A DNA stretch of 64,000 nt, from NCBI GenBank assembly GCA_050740235.1, contig JBOIDB010000072.1:9816-73815 (forward strand). The letters run 5' to 3'. The notes below the pieces were generated by a model. That model did not search any database. It saw nothing but the letters and a program-made list of their open reading frames with translations, and was not told the origin of the DNA. The DNA comes from JACDCP01 sp050740235. GTDB taxonomy: Bacteria > Pseudomonadota > Gammaproteobacteria > Steroidobacterales > JACDCP01. Shown piece by piece: positions 17,797 through 25,588 of the stretch (position 1 is its first letter; each line of letters starts with the position of its first letter). Position numbers and translations under genes: made by a program.

Positions 17797-19220
17797 TGCT
17801 CGTCGACCGGTCCGCCGGCATCTCCCTCCACCGCCAGATCTACGACGGGCTCCGGCGAGCCATCCTCGATGGCCTGCTCCGCCCCGGCCAGCGTGTTCCC
17901 TCGACCCGTACCCTGGCCTTGGAGCTCCAAGTGTCGCGCCTGCCGGTGCTCACGGCATATGACCAATTGCTGCACGAGGGCTACCTCGACGGCCGGGTCG
18001 GGTCCGGCACCTTCGTCAGCGCCGCGCTCCCCGACGACCTCCTGCATTCCCCTGCGCTCCAGGCCCCCGCAGCTCGCCGGAGCGCGGCTCGCCGGGTGCC
18101 CCGATTGCCGCCCCGGGCCCGCGACGAAGGCAGGTTGGGCCCATTCCGGATGAGTCTTCCGGCGCTGGACGAGTTTCCCCATGCCGCGTGGGCCCGGTTG
18201 GTGGCGCGCCACGCGCACACGCTGACGCACGAGCAAATGGCCTACGGCGATCCGGCCGGGCTGGTTCCCCTGCGCGAGGCCATTGCAGAGCATTTACGCG
18301 CGGCGCGCGCCGTCCGGTGCGAGGCCGGGCAGATCCTCATCGTTTCCGGTTCCCAGGCGGCCCTCCGCCTGGCCATGGCGGTGCTGCTGGCACGCGGCGA
18401 CCGCGTTGCGCTGGAGGAGCCTGGCTATCCCGGAGCGAGGTCGGCGCTGCTTGCAGCCGGAGCAGAGCTGGTGCCGATACCGGTGGACGAGGAAGGCATG
18501 AGCGTGACCTCGCTTCGAAAGCGCGGCGGACGGGTGCGCGCGGCGTATGTCACACCGTCACATCAGTATCCCCTGGGAACGTCGATGACCGCCGCCCGCC
18601 GCCTTGCGCTGCTGGACTGGGCCGTGCGCCGGGGGGCATGGGTGCTGGAGGACGACTACGACAGCGAGTATCGCTACGTCAGCCGGCCGCTCGGCGCGCT
18701 CCAGGGGATGGACGCGCACGAGAGGGTGATCTATATCGGCACGTTCAGCAAAGTGCTTTTTCCCGCCGTGCGCGTCGGTTACATCGTCGTGCCGCCGTCG
18801 CTCTGGCAGCGTTTCGTGGACGCGCGGGAAGCGTTCGATCTCTTATCCCCCTCGCTGTACCAGCTGGCGCTCGCGCAGTTTCTGCGCGAGGGTCGCTTCG
18901 CCCGACATCTTCGCCGCATGCGCGGGCTGTACCTTGAACGGCGCGACGCGTTGCTCACCGGTCTGGCTCGGCACTGCGGGGACCGGCTTACGGTTCACAA
19001 CGCCGACGCCGGGCTCCACGTGGCGGCGCTGCTGTCAGAAGGGCTCGACGATAATGACGTCGTCCGGCGCATGGCCGGGCGCGGCTTGACGGCGACGGCG
19101 CTCTCCACGTGTTATGCGGGACCGGCCCGTCGGAAGGGATTGCTGCTGGGCTTCGGCGGTTCGACCGAACGGCGCCTGCTCGAGGCCACTCGCGTCCTGG
19201 GCGAGGTATTGCGGAATTAG
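17781..19220 (+). CDS. MocR/PdxR-type regulator (GntR HTH + aminotransferase fold)
   Basis: 479 residues. An N-terminal GntR winged helix (about 10-80, with YDGLRRAILDGLLRPGQ and VPSTRTLALEL) is joined by a Pro/Arg-rich linker to a class I aminotransferase-like domain. The PLP lysine is K324 in GTFSKV; EDDYDSEYR and an Arg near the C-terminus complete the site. MocR proteins bind PLP or a PLP adduct and control vitamin B6, GABA or amino-acid genes. No such gene is adjacent, so the effector is open. Confidence 0.9.
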   Translation: MTTLHLLVDRSAGISLHRQIYDGLRRAILDGLLRPGQRVPSTRTLALELQVSRLPVLTAYDQLLHEGYLDGRVGSGTFVSAALPDDLLHSPALQAPAARRSAARRVPRLPPRARDEGRLGPFRMSLPALDEFPHAAWARLVARHAHTLTHEQMAYGDPAGLVPLREAIAEHLRAARAVRCEAGQILIVSGSQAALRLAMAVLLARGDRVALEEPGYPGARSALLAAGAELVPIPVDEEGMSVTSLRKRGGRVRAAYVTPSHQYPLGTSMTAARRLALLDWAVRRGAWVLEDDYDSEYRYVSRPLGALQGMDAHERVIYIGTFSKVLFPAVRVGYIVVPPSLWQRFVDAREAFDLLSPSLYQLALAQFLREGRFARHLRRMRGLYLERRDALLTGLARHCGDRLTVHNADAGLHVAALLSEGLDDNDVVRRMAGRGLTATALSTCYAGPARRKGLLLGFGGSTERRLLEATRVLGEVLRN

Positions 19221-19253
19221 GTCACTTGCGTTGTCGAGCTGATCGACGCCCGT

Positions 19254-19964
19254 TCAACGTCCGGGAATCGCAATCCCGGTGGCGACCGCGGGCCGCGCCA
19301 TAAAGGCATCGAGCGTCCGCGCAATGTTCGCAAATTCGCTGATGCCGACCAGATCGCCAGCCTTGTAGTAACCGATCAGATTACGAACCATCGGGAATAT
19401 GGAGATGTCCACGATGGTGTATTCATCGCCCATCATCCATGGGCGATCCTGAAGCCGCTGATCGAGCACGCCGAGCAGGCGCCGCGATTCCTCGACATAG
19501 TGGTCACGCGGCCGCTTGTCCTCGTATTCCCGGCCGCCGAACTTGTGGAAGAAACCGACCTGACCGAACATCGGACCTACGGCGCTCATCTGAAACATGA
19601 GCCATTGGATTGATTCATAGCGACGCGCTGCGTCCTCCGGAATGAACCGGCCGGTTTTTTCGGCGAGATACAGCAGGATCGCGCCGGATTCGAAGAGCGG
19701 CATGGGTTCGTCGTTCGGGCCGTGCGGATCGATGATGGACGGGATCTTGCCGTTGGGATTGAGCGACAGGTACTCCGGGCTGAGTTGATCTTTGGCTTCG
19801 AACCGAACGAGATGCGGCTCGTAGGCGAGACCCGTCTCCTCGAGCATGATCGAAGCCTTGACGCCGTTCGGCGTCGGCACCGAATAAAGCTGAATCCGGT
19901 CGGGATATCTTGCCGGCCATTTGCGGGCGACCGGAAAGGCGGACAGATCGGTCATGATCGTCAT
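19254..19964 (-). CDS. Glutathione S-transferase, nu class (YfcG/YghU-like)
   Basis: 236 residues. Thioredoxin-like N-terminal domain with LYSVPTPNGVKASIMLEE, the region where nu-class GSTs use a Thr/Asn pair instead of a catalytic Tyr or Ser; the NPNGKIPSI cis-Pro loop and FESGAILLYLAEK follow. The C-terminal helical domain runs from about 120. Members have disulfide reductase or peroxidase activity with glutathione. The start ATG overlaps the haloperoxidase stop (ATGA), so the two genes are coupled. A second Met three codons in is possible. Confidence 0.88.
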   Translation of the reverse strand: MTIMTDLSAFPVARKWPARYPDRIQLYSVPTPNGVKASIMLEETGLAYEPHLVRFEAKDQLSPEYLSLNPNGKIPSIIDPHGPNDEPMPLFESGAILLYLAEKTGRFIPEDAARRYESIQWLMFQMSAVGPMFGQVGFFHKFGGREYEDKRPRDHYVEESRRLLGVLDQRLQDRPWMMGDEYTIVDISIFPMVRNLIGYYKAGDLVGISEFANIARTLDAFMARPAVATGIAIPGR

Positions 19965-21445
19965 CGTTGTCTGACCACCGTCACTTTTCGCGTGTATATT
20001 ACCGGCTGTCTGCCGGACCGTCCGGGGTCGGTCCGCAGCGAATGCGTCGCGCCGGTCCGCTGCGAATCCGTGCGCGCGTGGACCGGTCGGAGACTATTCT
20101 CCCAGACGTAATTCCCGATGCGTTCGCCGAGCCGGGTGCCCTCCGTCGAGTCGTAACGGAAATGGATGCCGAGATAGACGCGTGACAGGGCACATTCGCG
20201 CGCCGCTGCCGAGAAACTCTCGAAAGAGCGGGTCGGCGGATCCATCTTCATCTTCGGCGACATGGGACCGGCGCTGTCTACAACTTCCGTAGTCATGGTG
20301 AACGGATAGCCGTCTCCGAACGTCTTTGTAAAGATCGTCAATGCAGCGGCACAGACGGTGCCGTGCGCGGAAGGATAGGACGGAAAGGCGTACGTGTGTC
20401 CATGCGTGTTGTTCCAGTCGGGATCGGCGACGGTATCGGGATTGCCGTCGTGCTCAGCCCAGCGAATCGCCGTGTACGGTCGCCAATGGTTGTAGAAGTA
20501 CTTGTTCTCGAACACGCTCACGTAGCCGTCGTAGATGGCGGCATTGATCAGAGCGAACAGGCGCGAAGCCGTCCAGAGGTCCATCGTCTCGGCATTCGTC
20601 AGCTCCCGGGCCAGCTTATTCATCGAGTTCTCGGCAAAGTCCTTCCACCATAAAGCCAGGTGTGTCTGGTCGGCGCTTCGCGTGCGGCTCTCGATCCGTC
20701 CTGTTGTCTTGACTTCGTTGTAGGCATCGAGGTACTCGCGACTGTCGATCTCCGGCGGCGGCGGGGCGCGGAACTGATCCGCCGAAGTCAGCACGAACGG
20801 TCTGGCCTTCGCCCAGCCGGCGCCGAAGACGAAGCCCTGCGGTGTGCCGCTGTGTTCCCGGAATTCGGCATAGACTCCCGGACCCATCGGATGAAACTCG
20901 TAGGCCACCTCGGTGTTCCAGCCGTCGTTATTGCGCCTCTCGAGGATCGCCGCCGCGCAGGCCTTGCCGAGGGCGATGCCCGCGGCACGTCCTGCGCCGT
21001 CGGAGATCGTCAGCAGCTGCTTTTCGCGCATTCGGTCCAGTTCCGGCCGTCGATCCGGATATTGGCTGACGACGACCTCGAACGCGGCCTGAACGGCCGC
21101 AATCACGGGATCGGCATCCGCGGCCGCGGTATCGCAGGCATACGAGGCATAGACAGGACGAACGGCATTGAGCGCATCGTGCATCGCCAGATGGGCCATG
21201 ACCGCTGTGCGCACCCCCTTGAGCGTGAGCAACCCGTCCTCCGCCTTCGCCAGCTTGATGATCTCGCGGTTCCATTCAATCGCGGGATCGGCATCCACCT
21301 GATCGGAGCCTGCTTCGGCATCGCCGCTCGCCTGCAGCGTGTGCCCGGACTCGCGCGGCTCTGCGTTTTCGGCGCTCGAGCAGCCGACGAGGCCCAGCAC
21401 CAGGCAGGCAACGATCCCCCGGCTATTGCGGCACATCGCTTGCAT
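19961..21445 (-). CDS. Vanadium-haloperoxidase/PAP2-superfamily lipoprotein
   Basis: 494 residues. Lipoprotein signal with lipobox VLGLVGC. The PAP2/haloperoxidase signature is visible in three parts: KYFYNHWRP, PSYPSAHGT and SRVYLGIHFRYDSTEG. These bind phosphate or vanadate and carry the catalytic His. The length fits bacterial vanadium-dependent haloperoxidase relatives rather than small lipid phosphatases. The ATG at 21443-21445 was chosen because it starts the lipoprotein signal. Operonic with the GST, divergent from an HxlR regulator. Whether it oxidises halides or acts as a phosphatase cannot be read from sequence. Confidence 0.83.
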   Translation of the reverse strand: MQAMCRNSRGIVACLVLGLVGCSSAENAEPRESGHTLQASGDAEAGSDQVDADPAIEWNREIIKLAKAEDGLLTLKGVRTAVMAHLAMHDALNAVRPVYASYACDTAAADADPVIAAVQAAFEVVVSQYPDRRPELDRMREKQLLTISDGAGRAAGIALGKACAAAILERRNNDGWNTEVAYEFHPMGPGVYAEFREHSGTPQGFVFGAGWAKARPFVLTSADQFRAPPPPEIDSREYLDAYNEVKTTGRIESRTRSADQTHLALWWKDFAENSMNKLARELTNAETMDLWTASRLFALINAAIYDGYVSVFENKYFYNHWRPYTAIRWAEHDGNPDTVADPDWNNTHGHTYAFPSYPSAHGTVCAAALTIFTKTFGDGYPFTMTTEVVDSAGPMSPKMKMDPPTRSFESFSAAARECALSRVYLGIHFRYDSTEGTRLGERIGNYVWENSLRPVHARTDSQRTGATHSLRTDPGRSGRQPVIYTRKVTVVRQR

Positions 21446-21506
21446 CGAGGTTCTCCGCTCCTGTGTCTTGGAATGCCCGACTATCCTGAGCACGGCCGGC
21501 GCGAAA

Positions 21507-21528
21507 AACTACTACTGATTCTGTAGTT
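21507..21528. promoter_or_regulatory. Candidate HxlR operator
   Basis: AACTAC and GTAGTT form a dyad separated by 10 bases, with a nested ACTAC/GTAGT pair. It sits between the divergent haloperoxidase operon and the HxlR gene, within 65 bases of both starts. HxlR dimers bind such short dyads; the assignment is inference. Confidence 0.4.
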
Positions 21529-21561
21529 GCAAGTCGGGGCCTCCGGTTCGAAAATCGGGGC

Positions 21562-22329
21562 ATGTCCAGCACTTACGGACAATATTGCCCACTGGCGCTG
21601 GCCGCCGAGGTGCTGTGTGAGCGGTGGACGCTCCTGGTGATCAGCCGGATCGTGGACGGCAACCGGCGATTCAACGAAATACACCGCGGTCTGCCGCGGA
21701 TGTCAGCGACGCTGCTGTCGCAACGGCTGAGTCAGCTCGAACGCAGCGGGATCGTCCGGCGCCGGCCGTTGGCGAACGGTTCGGGTCATGAATACGTGCC
21801 CACGCCGGCCGGCGAGGCGTTGGAAACCATCATCACGGATATCGCCGTGTGGGGTCAGCAGTGGGCCCGCGACATGACGAACGATGATCTCGATCCGGGC
21901 TTTCTTCTCTGGAGCATGCACTTGCGTCTGAACACCGCCGCCATGCCGTCCGGGCGCACCGTCATCGAGTTCGAGTTCACCGGCGCGCCGAAGGATTGCC
22001 GTCGATTCTGGCTGGTCAACACGGACGGAGTGGTCGATATGTGCCTGAAGCGCCCGGGTTTCGAGATCGACGTCTGCGTGAGATCGGATCTGCGCCGATT
22101 CATCGAGGCATGGCGGGGCTTCCGCGATCTGCGCACGGAAATTCGCGCCGACAGGATCCTCGTGCAGGGTCCACCACGTCTCGTCCGGCGCTTTCCCGAC
22201 TGGCTGGATCTGAGCATGTTCGCTCCGTACTCCAGACTGCGTGCCGGTCGCGAAAATCGACTGTCGCTGGCAACGCGGCGGCGTGAAGGTTCGACCGTGC
22301 GGCTTGCGACTCACGCGCAGGATCGGTAA
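21562..22329 (+). CDS. HxlR-family transcriptional regulator with C-terminal extension
   Basis: 255 residues. HxlR winged helix at 5-110: CPLALAAEVLCERWTLLVISR, FNEIHRGLPRMSATLLSQRL and the wing YVPTPAGEAL. The second half resembles an SCP2-like sterol/lipid-carrier fold, found in some long HxlR proteins, and may sense a ligand. Many HxlR proteins respond to electrophiles or quinones through a Cys; C9 and C19 are candidates. It is placed to control the divergent haloperoxidase-GST operon, which would fit an oxidative or electrophile trigger (inference). Confidence 0.87.
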   Translation: MSSTYGQYCPLALAAEVLCERWTLLVISRIVDGNRRFNEIHRGLPRMSATLLSQRLSQLERSGIVRRRPLANGSGHEYVPTPAGEALETIITDIAVWGQQWARDMTNDDLDPGFLLWSMHLRLNTAAMPSGRTVIEFEFTGAPKDCRRFWLVNTDGVVDMCLKRPGFEIDVCVRSDLRRFIEAWRGFRDLRTEIRADRILVQGPPRLVRRFPDWLDLSMFAPYSRLRAGRENRLSLATRRREGSTVRLATHAQDR

Positions 22330-22552
22330 GCGGGGACACCCTTGCCCTGATCGTCGCGACGTCGAGCCCCGAAGTGTCGACTTCGATCCCGACGACCTGT
22401 CGCCGGCGCCGCAGCCTGGAATGATCTCCTTCCGCGGGCACATTGCCCGAGTTCTCGAATTCACGCATCGGGCTGACCGAAACATTGTGGCTTGCCTGAG
22501 CGGCCGCTGCGAGGAGCAGCGTCGCGGCGCACGGAAGCACGACGTATCTCAT
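22100..22552 (-). CDS. Doubtful ORF with a signal peptide; possible gene remnant
   Basis: An ATG at 22550-22552 follows a good GGGAGAA ribosome site and starts MRYVVLPCAATLLLAAAAQA, a convincing signal peptide. After about 60 residues the frame runs antisense into the HxlR gene for 230 bases and loses protein-like character. Either a short secreted protein has lost its true end, or the coding part is only the first 60-80 residues. It is the only content I see in 22330-22679. Confidence 0.3.
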   Translation of the reverse strand: MRYVVLPCAATLLLAAAAQASHNVSVSPMREFENSGNVPAEGDHSRLRRRRQVVGIEVDTSGLDVATIRARVSPLTDPARESQAARSNLHAAALPATVDFRDRHAVWSTERTCSDPASRESAGRDVVDPARGSCRREFPCADRGSPAMPR

Positions 22553-22679
22553 TGCTGTTCTCCCGGCATTTGAGGCGATGCCGTCACCGGCGGCGAACCA
22601 TTCGCCGCGGGTCAGTAATATACGGAGCACGAGATCGTGCCCCAGTCCGATTTTTGTAGTAGCGAGGTTTTACAACGCC

Positions 22680-24017
22680 TCAGCGGGGGCCCGGTGTCCT
22701 GTACGCAGGCGGGAGCGGATTGTCGCGGTCGAGGTAACGATCGCGCAGCAGCGTGGAGCGGCTGACCATCGGCATTTCCTCGCCGCGAATGAAGACCTTC
22801 TCCGCGAACGTCGTCACCTCCAGCGGATCGCCGTCCCAGATCACGACGTCGGCGTCCATGCCCGGTTCCAGCGTGCCGTAGCTGTCCTCGACGCCGTAGA
22901 TCCGTGCGGGATTGACCGTCATCGCAGCCAATGCCGCCTCGTACGGCATGCCATAAGCGACCGCATTGCCGGCAGCCTGCTTCAGATTGCGCGCATTGTG
23001 CGAGTCGCTTGACGAGAAAGCCACGGTGACACCGGCGCGATGCAGGCGTGCGGCATTCTCGAGCGTCGCGGCGATCGTTTCGAACCGCGTGGGCAGATTC
23101 GCGTACGGATCGAGGATGACCGGCACCTCGGCCTCCGCGAGGTCATCGGCAACGAGCCAGCCTTCGGCGCCGCCGAGCACGACGACGTCGATCGCGAAGT
23201 TGTCCTTGAGCTCGATGACGCGTTTGATGTCGCTCGCTCGGTTGACTGCGAGCACCAGCGGACTCTCCCGGTTGAGCACGTCCTGCAGTGCCTCGAGGTC
23301 CAGCCGCCCGATGGCATAGTCGCGCCGCTCGTTCGATTCGTAGCTGGCGCGATTCCCCGCGAAGTCTCGCGCGTCCTCGAGCGCCTCGCGCAGCCGCAGG
23401 ATCGCCGCGGCGCGCGAGCCGCCCGCGAGCAGTTGTCCTGCCTCGCCCAGCACCGCGAACGTCGCGGCGCCGCGCCTGACCAGGTAATCGTCGCCGCCGC
23501 CGAGATGAATGACGGCGCCGCGCCCGGCGATGACCTTGCCCTGCGCGAAGCTGCCGGGCGGCGGCGCGATCGACACGGGCGCCGTCGCGGCCCGCGTGAC
23601 GCCTTCGATACGATTGACGGGAATCAGGCTCGAGCGCGGATTGATCGCATCCGCCACGTCGAACGCGGCGGCGAAATCGTTGCCGATCTGCGCCGAGTCG
23701 TTGGTTTCCTGCACCAGGCTGATCTCGACGATGCCGATGTAGCTGTGAGCGTCGAAAATGCCCGGTGTGACGGTCTTACCGGCCGCATCGATGCGCCGCG
23801 TATCCTCGGACACGCTTACGTCGCTGCCGGCGGCGACGATCCTGCCGTCCTCGATGATGACAGTGCCGTTCTCGACCGTTCCGGCATCGCCCATCGTGTA
23901 AACCTTGCCGCCGACGATCGCTATCGCCTCGGCCCGGGCGACTGCACATGCGGAATTGAGCACGATCAGCACCGCGAGCGATGCGACGCCGTTGCGAACA
24001 CGAAGACGCGCGCTCAT
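22680..24017 (-). CDS. Secreted amidohydrolase-family protein with altered first metal motif
   Basis: 445 residues with a signal peptide (about 1-30, ending ARA). Amidohydrolase layout: GGKVYTMG, then VENGTVIIEDGRIVAAG, TPGIFDAHSYIG where the usual HxH is H-S-Y, SSDSHNARN near the last metal ligand, and the closing GTLEPGMDADVVIWDGDPL. The missing second His suggests changed or lost metal binding. It overlaps the upstream amidohydrolase by 4 bases, so the two are co-expressed and may form a pair. The substrate is unknown. Confidence 0.8.
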   Translation of the reverse strand: MSARLRVRNGVASLAVLIVLNSACAVARAEAIAIVGGKVYTMGDAGTVENGTVIIEDGRIVAAGSDVSVSEDTRRIDAAGKTVTPGIFDAHSYIGIVEISLVQETNDSAQIGNDFAAAFDVADAINPRSSLIPVNRIEGVTRAATAPVSIAPPPGSFAQGKVIAGRGAVIHLGGGDDYLVRRGAATFAVLGEAGQLLAGGSRAAAILRLREALEDARDFAGNRASYESNERRDYAIGRLDLEALQDVLNRESPLVLAVNRASDIKRVIELKDNFAIDVVVLGGAEGWLVADDLAEAEVPVILDPYANLPTRFETIAATLENAARLHRAGVTVAFSSSDSHNARNLKQAAGNAVAYGMPYEAALAAMTVNPARIYGVEDSYGTLEPGMDADVVIWDGDPLEVTTFAEKVFIRGEEMPMVSRSTLLRDRYLDRDNPLPPAYRTPGPR

Positions 24018-25414
24018 CGGCCTTCTCCGTTCAGGCTGACCAGCCCGAGCTCGAAATCCGAGACCGGTTGCATCGCCGGATCGTTGCGATCGTAGACCAG
24101 CGCACCGTCGATGTAGACCTGCTCGGCTTTCGTATACACGCTGAACGGATCTCCGTCCCAGATCACCACGTCGCCCATCTTGCCCGCCTCGAGCGAACCG
24201 GTCCGCTCGTCGATGCCGAGGGACTTCGCCGGGTTGAGCGACAGCCAGCGCATGGCATCCGCGCGATCGACCTCGATGCCGGCACGCTGCGCAGCGGCGA
24301 TCACTTTGGCCGCCTCCTGGTTGAGCCGCTGGATGCCGACGTCCGAGTCCGAATGGACGATCGCGCAGCCTCCGGCCGCGTCGACCATGGCGATGTTCTC
24401 GCGCACGGCGTCGAAGGCTTCCAGCTTGAAGCCCCACCAGTCGGCCCACATGGACGCGCAGGTGCCGCTCTCGGCGAGCAGGTCGGCGATCTTGTACGCC
24501 TCGACGGCGTGATGGAACGACGCGATGTGATAGCCGAACTCTTTTGCGACGTCGAGCATCACGGCCATCTCGTCGGCGCGATAGCAATGATTGTGCACGC
24601 GTATCTCGCCGCGCAGCACGCCGGCCAGCGTCTCGAGCTGCAGATCGGTTTCGGGCGCTTCCTCCGTCGTACCGCTCTCGTAGGCATCCTGCTTCTTCAT
24701 GTAGTCCTGCGCCTTGGCCCAGGCCTGACGGTAACCCGCGACGTTACCCATGCGCGAGCTCGGCGCCACCAAGCGATCGACGCCGTAAACGCGCTTCGGA
24801 TTCTCGCCGCAGGCCATCTTGAGGCCCTGGGGCGCCGCGGGGAATTTCATTTCCTGCACCGTCCGCGCGGGCACGTTCTTGAGGACCACCGATCGCCCGC
24901 CGAACAGGTTGGCCGAGCCCGGCAGAATTTGCAGCGTGGTCACGCCGCCTGCGAGCGCCGCCGCGAAGCCCGGATCTTGCGGCCAGACGGCGTGCTCGGC
25001 CCAGACCTGCGCCGTGTTCGGATCGGAGATTTCGTTGCCGTCGGAAACGGCCTGAACGGCCGGCGACGGATAGACGCCGAGGTGCGAGTGATTGTCGATG
25101 ATGCCCGGCGTCACCCACTTGCCCTCGGCGTCGATGCGCGCCAGGTCCGCGGGCGCTTCGAGGCCGGCGCCGACCGCCTCGATCTTGCCGTCGCGCATGA
25201 TCAACATGCCGTCATCGATGCGCTCTCCGGTTCCCGTGAGGATCGTCGCATGCTCGATCACGGTCGCCTCGCGCGGCAGCGGGGCGTATGTGGACACGAA
25301 CTTCGGGGCGTCGGCCTCGTCGCGCGCCGGGTCTTCGGCGCCTTCCCCGCAACCGATCAGGCCGAAGGCAGCGAGCGTGAGGGCGATGGATATCGATTGC
25401 CGGGTTTTCGACAC
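24014..25414 (-). CDS. Amidohydrolase lipoprotein (imidazolonepropionase-like group)
   Basis: 466 residues. Lipoprotein signal with lipobox GLIGC. Metal motifs are intact: PGIIDNHSHLG (HxH), VHNHCYRADE, ASFHHAVEAYK and HSDSDVGIQR, with the end motif GSLEAGKMGDVVIWDGDPF. This fits a periplasmic metal-dependent amidohydrolase of the COG1228 type. I chose the GTG at 25412-25414 because CCGGAGGTCACC precedes it and the lipoprotein signal follows; an upstream ATG would add 16 unlikely residues. First gene of a two-gene operon. Confidence 0.85.
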   Translation of the reverse strand: MSKTRQSISIALTLAAFGLIGCGEGAEDPARDEADAPKFVSTYAPLPREATVIEHATILTGTGERIDDGMLIMRDGKIEAVGAGLEAPADLARIDAEGKWVTPGIIDNHSHLGVYPSPAVQAVSDGNEISDPNTAQVWAEHAVWPQDPGFAAALAGGVTTLQILPGSANLFGGRSVVLKNVPARTVQEMKFPAAPQGLKMACGENPKRVYGVDRLVAPSSRMGNVAGYRQAWAKAQDYMKKQDAYESGTTEEAPETDLQLETLAGVLRGEIRVHNHCYRADEMAVMLDVAKEFGYHIASFHHAVEAYKIADLLAESGTCASMWADWWGFKLEAFDAVRENIAMVDAAGGCAIVHSDSDVGIQRLNQEAAKVIAAAQRAGIEVDRADAMRWLSLNPAKSLGIDERTGSLEAGKMGDVVIWDGDPFSVYTKAEQVYIDGALVYDRNDPAMQPVSDFELGLVSLNGEGR

Positions 25415-25542
25415 GGTGACCTCCGGGCATCGAACTGGAAAGTCCGCGCATCCTATCAGCAACGGTCGCGCTTCGCTTCCCGTGGCGACAACGCTAGCTT
25501 CGCTCGCGCACCGGCAAATCCCATCGCAAGGGCGGGGATCAT

Positions 25543-25566
25543 GAAAAAGCCATGGATGGCTTTTTC
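25543..25566. repeat. GAAAAAGCCAT hairpin, fragment of the MITE-like element
   Basis: Arms GAAAAAGCCAT/ATGGCTTTTTC with a 2-base centre. The same hairpin in the opposite orientation is the first hairpin of the composite element at 46741-46904. It lies just before the antiporter gene. Confidence 0.7.
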
Positions 25567-25588
25567 GACATCCTGATAATCTTTCGCG

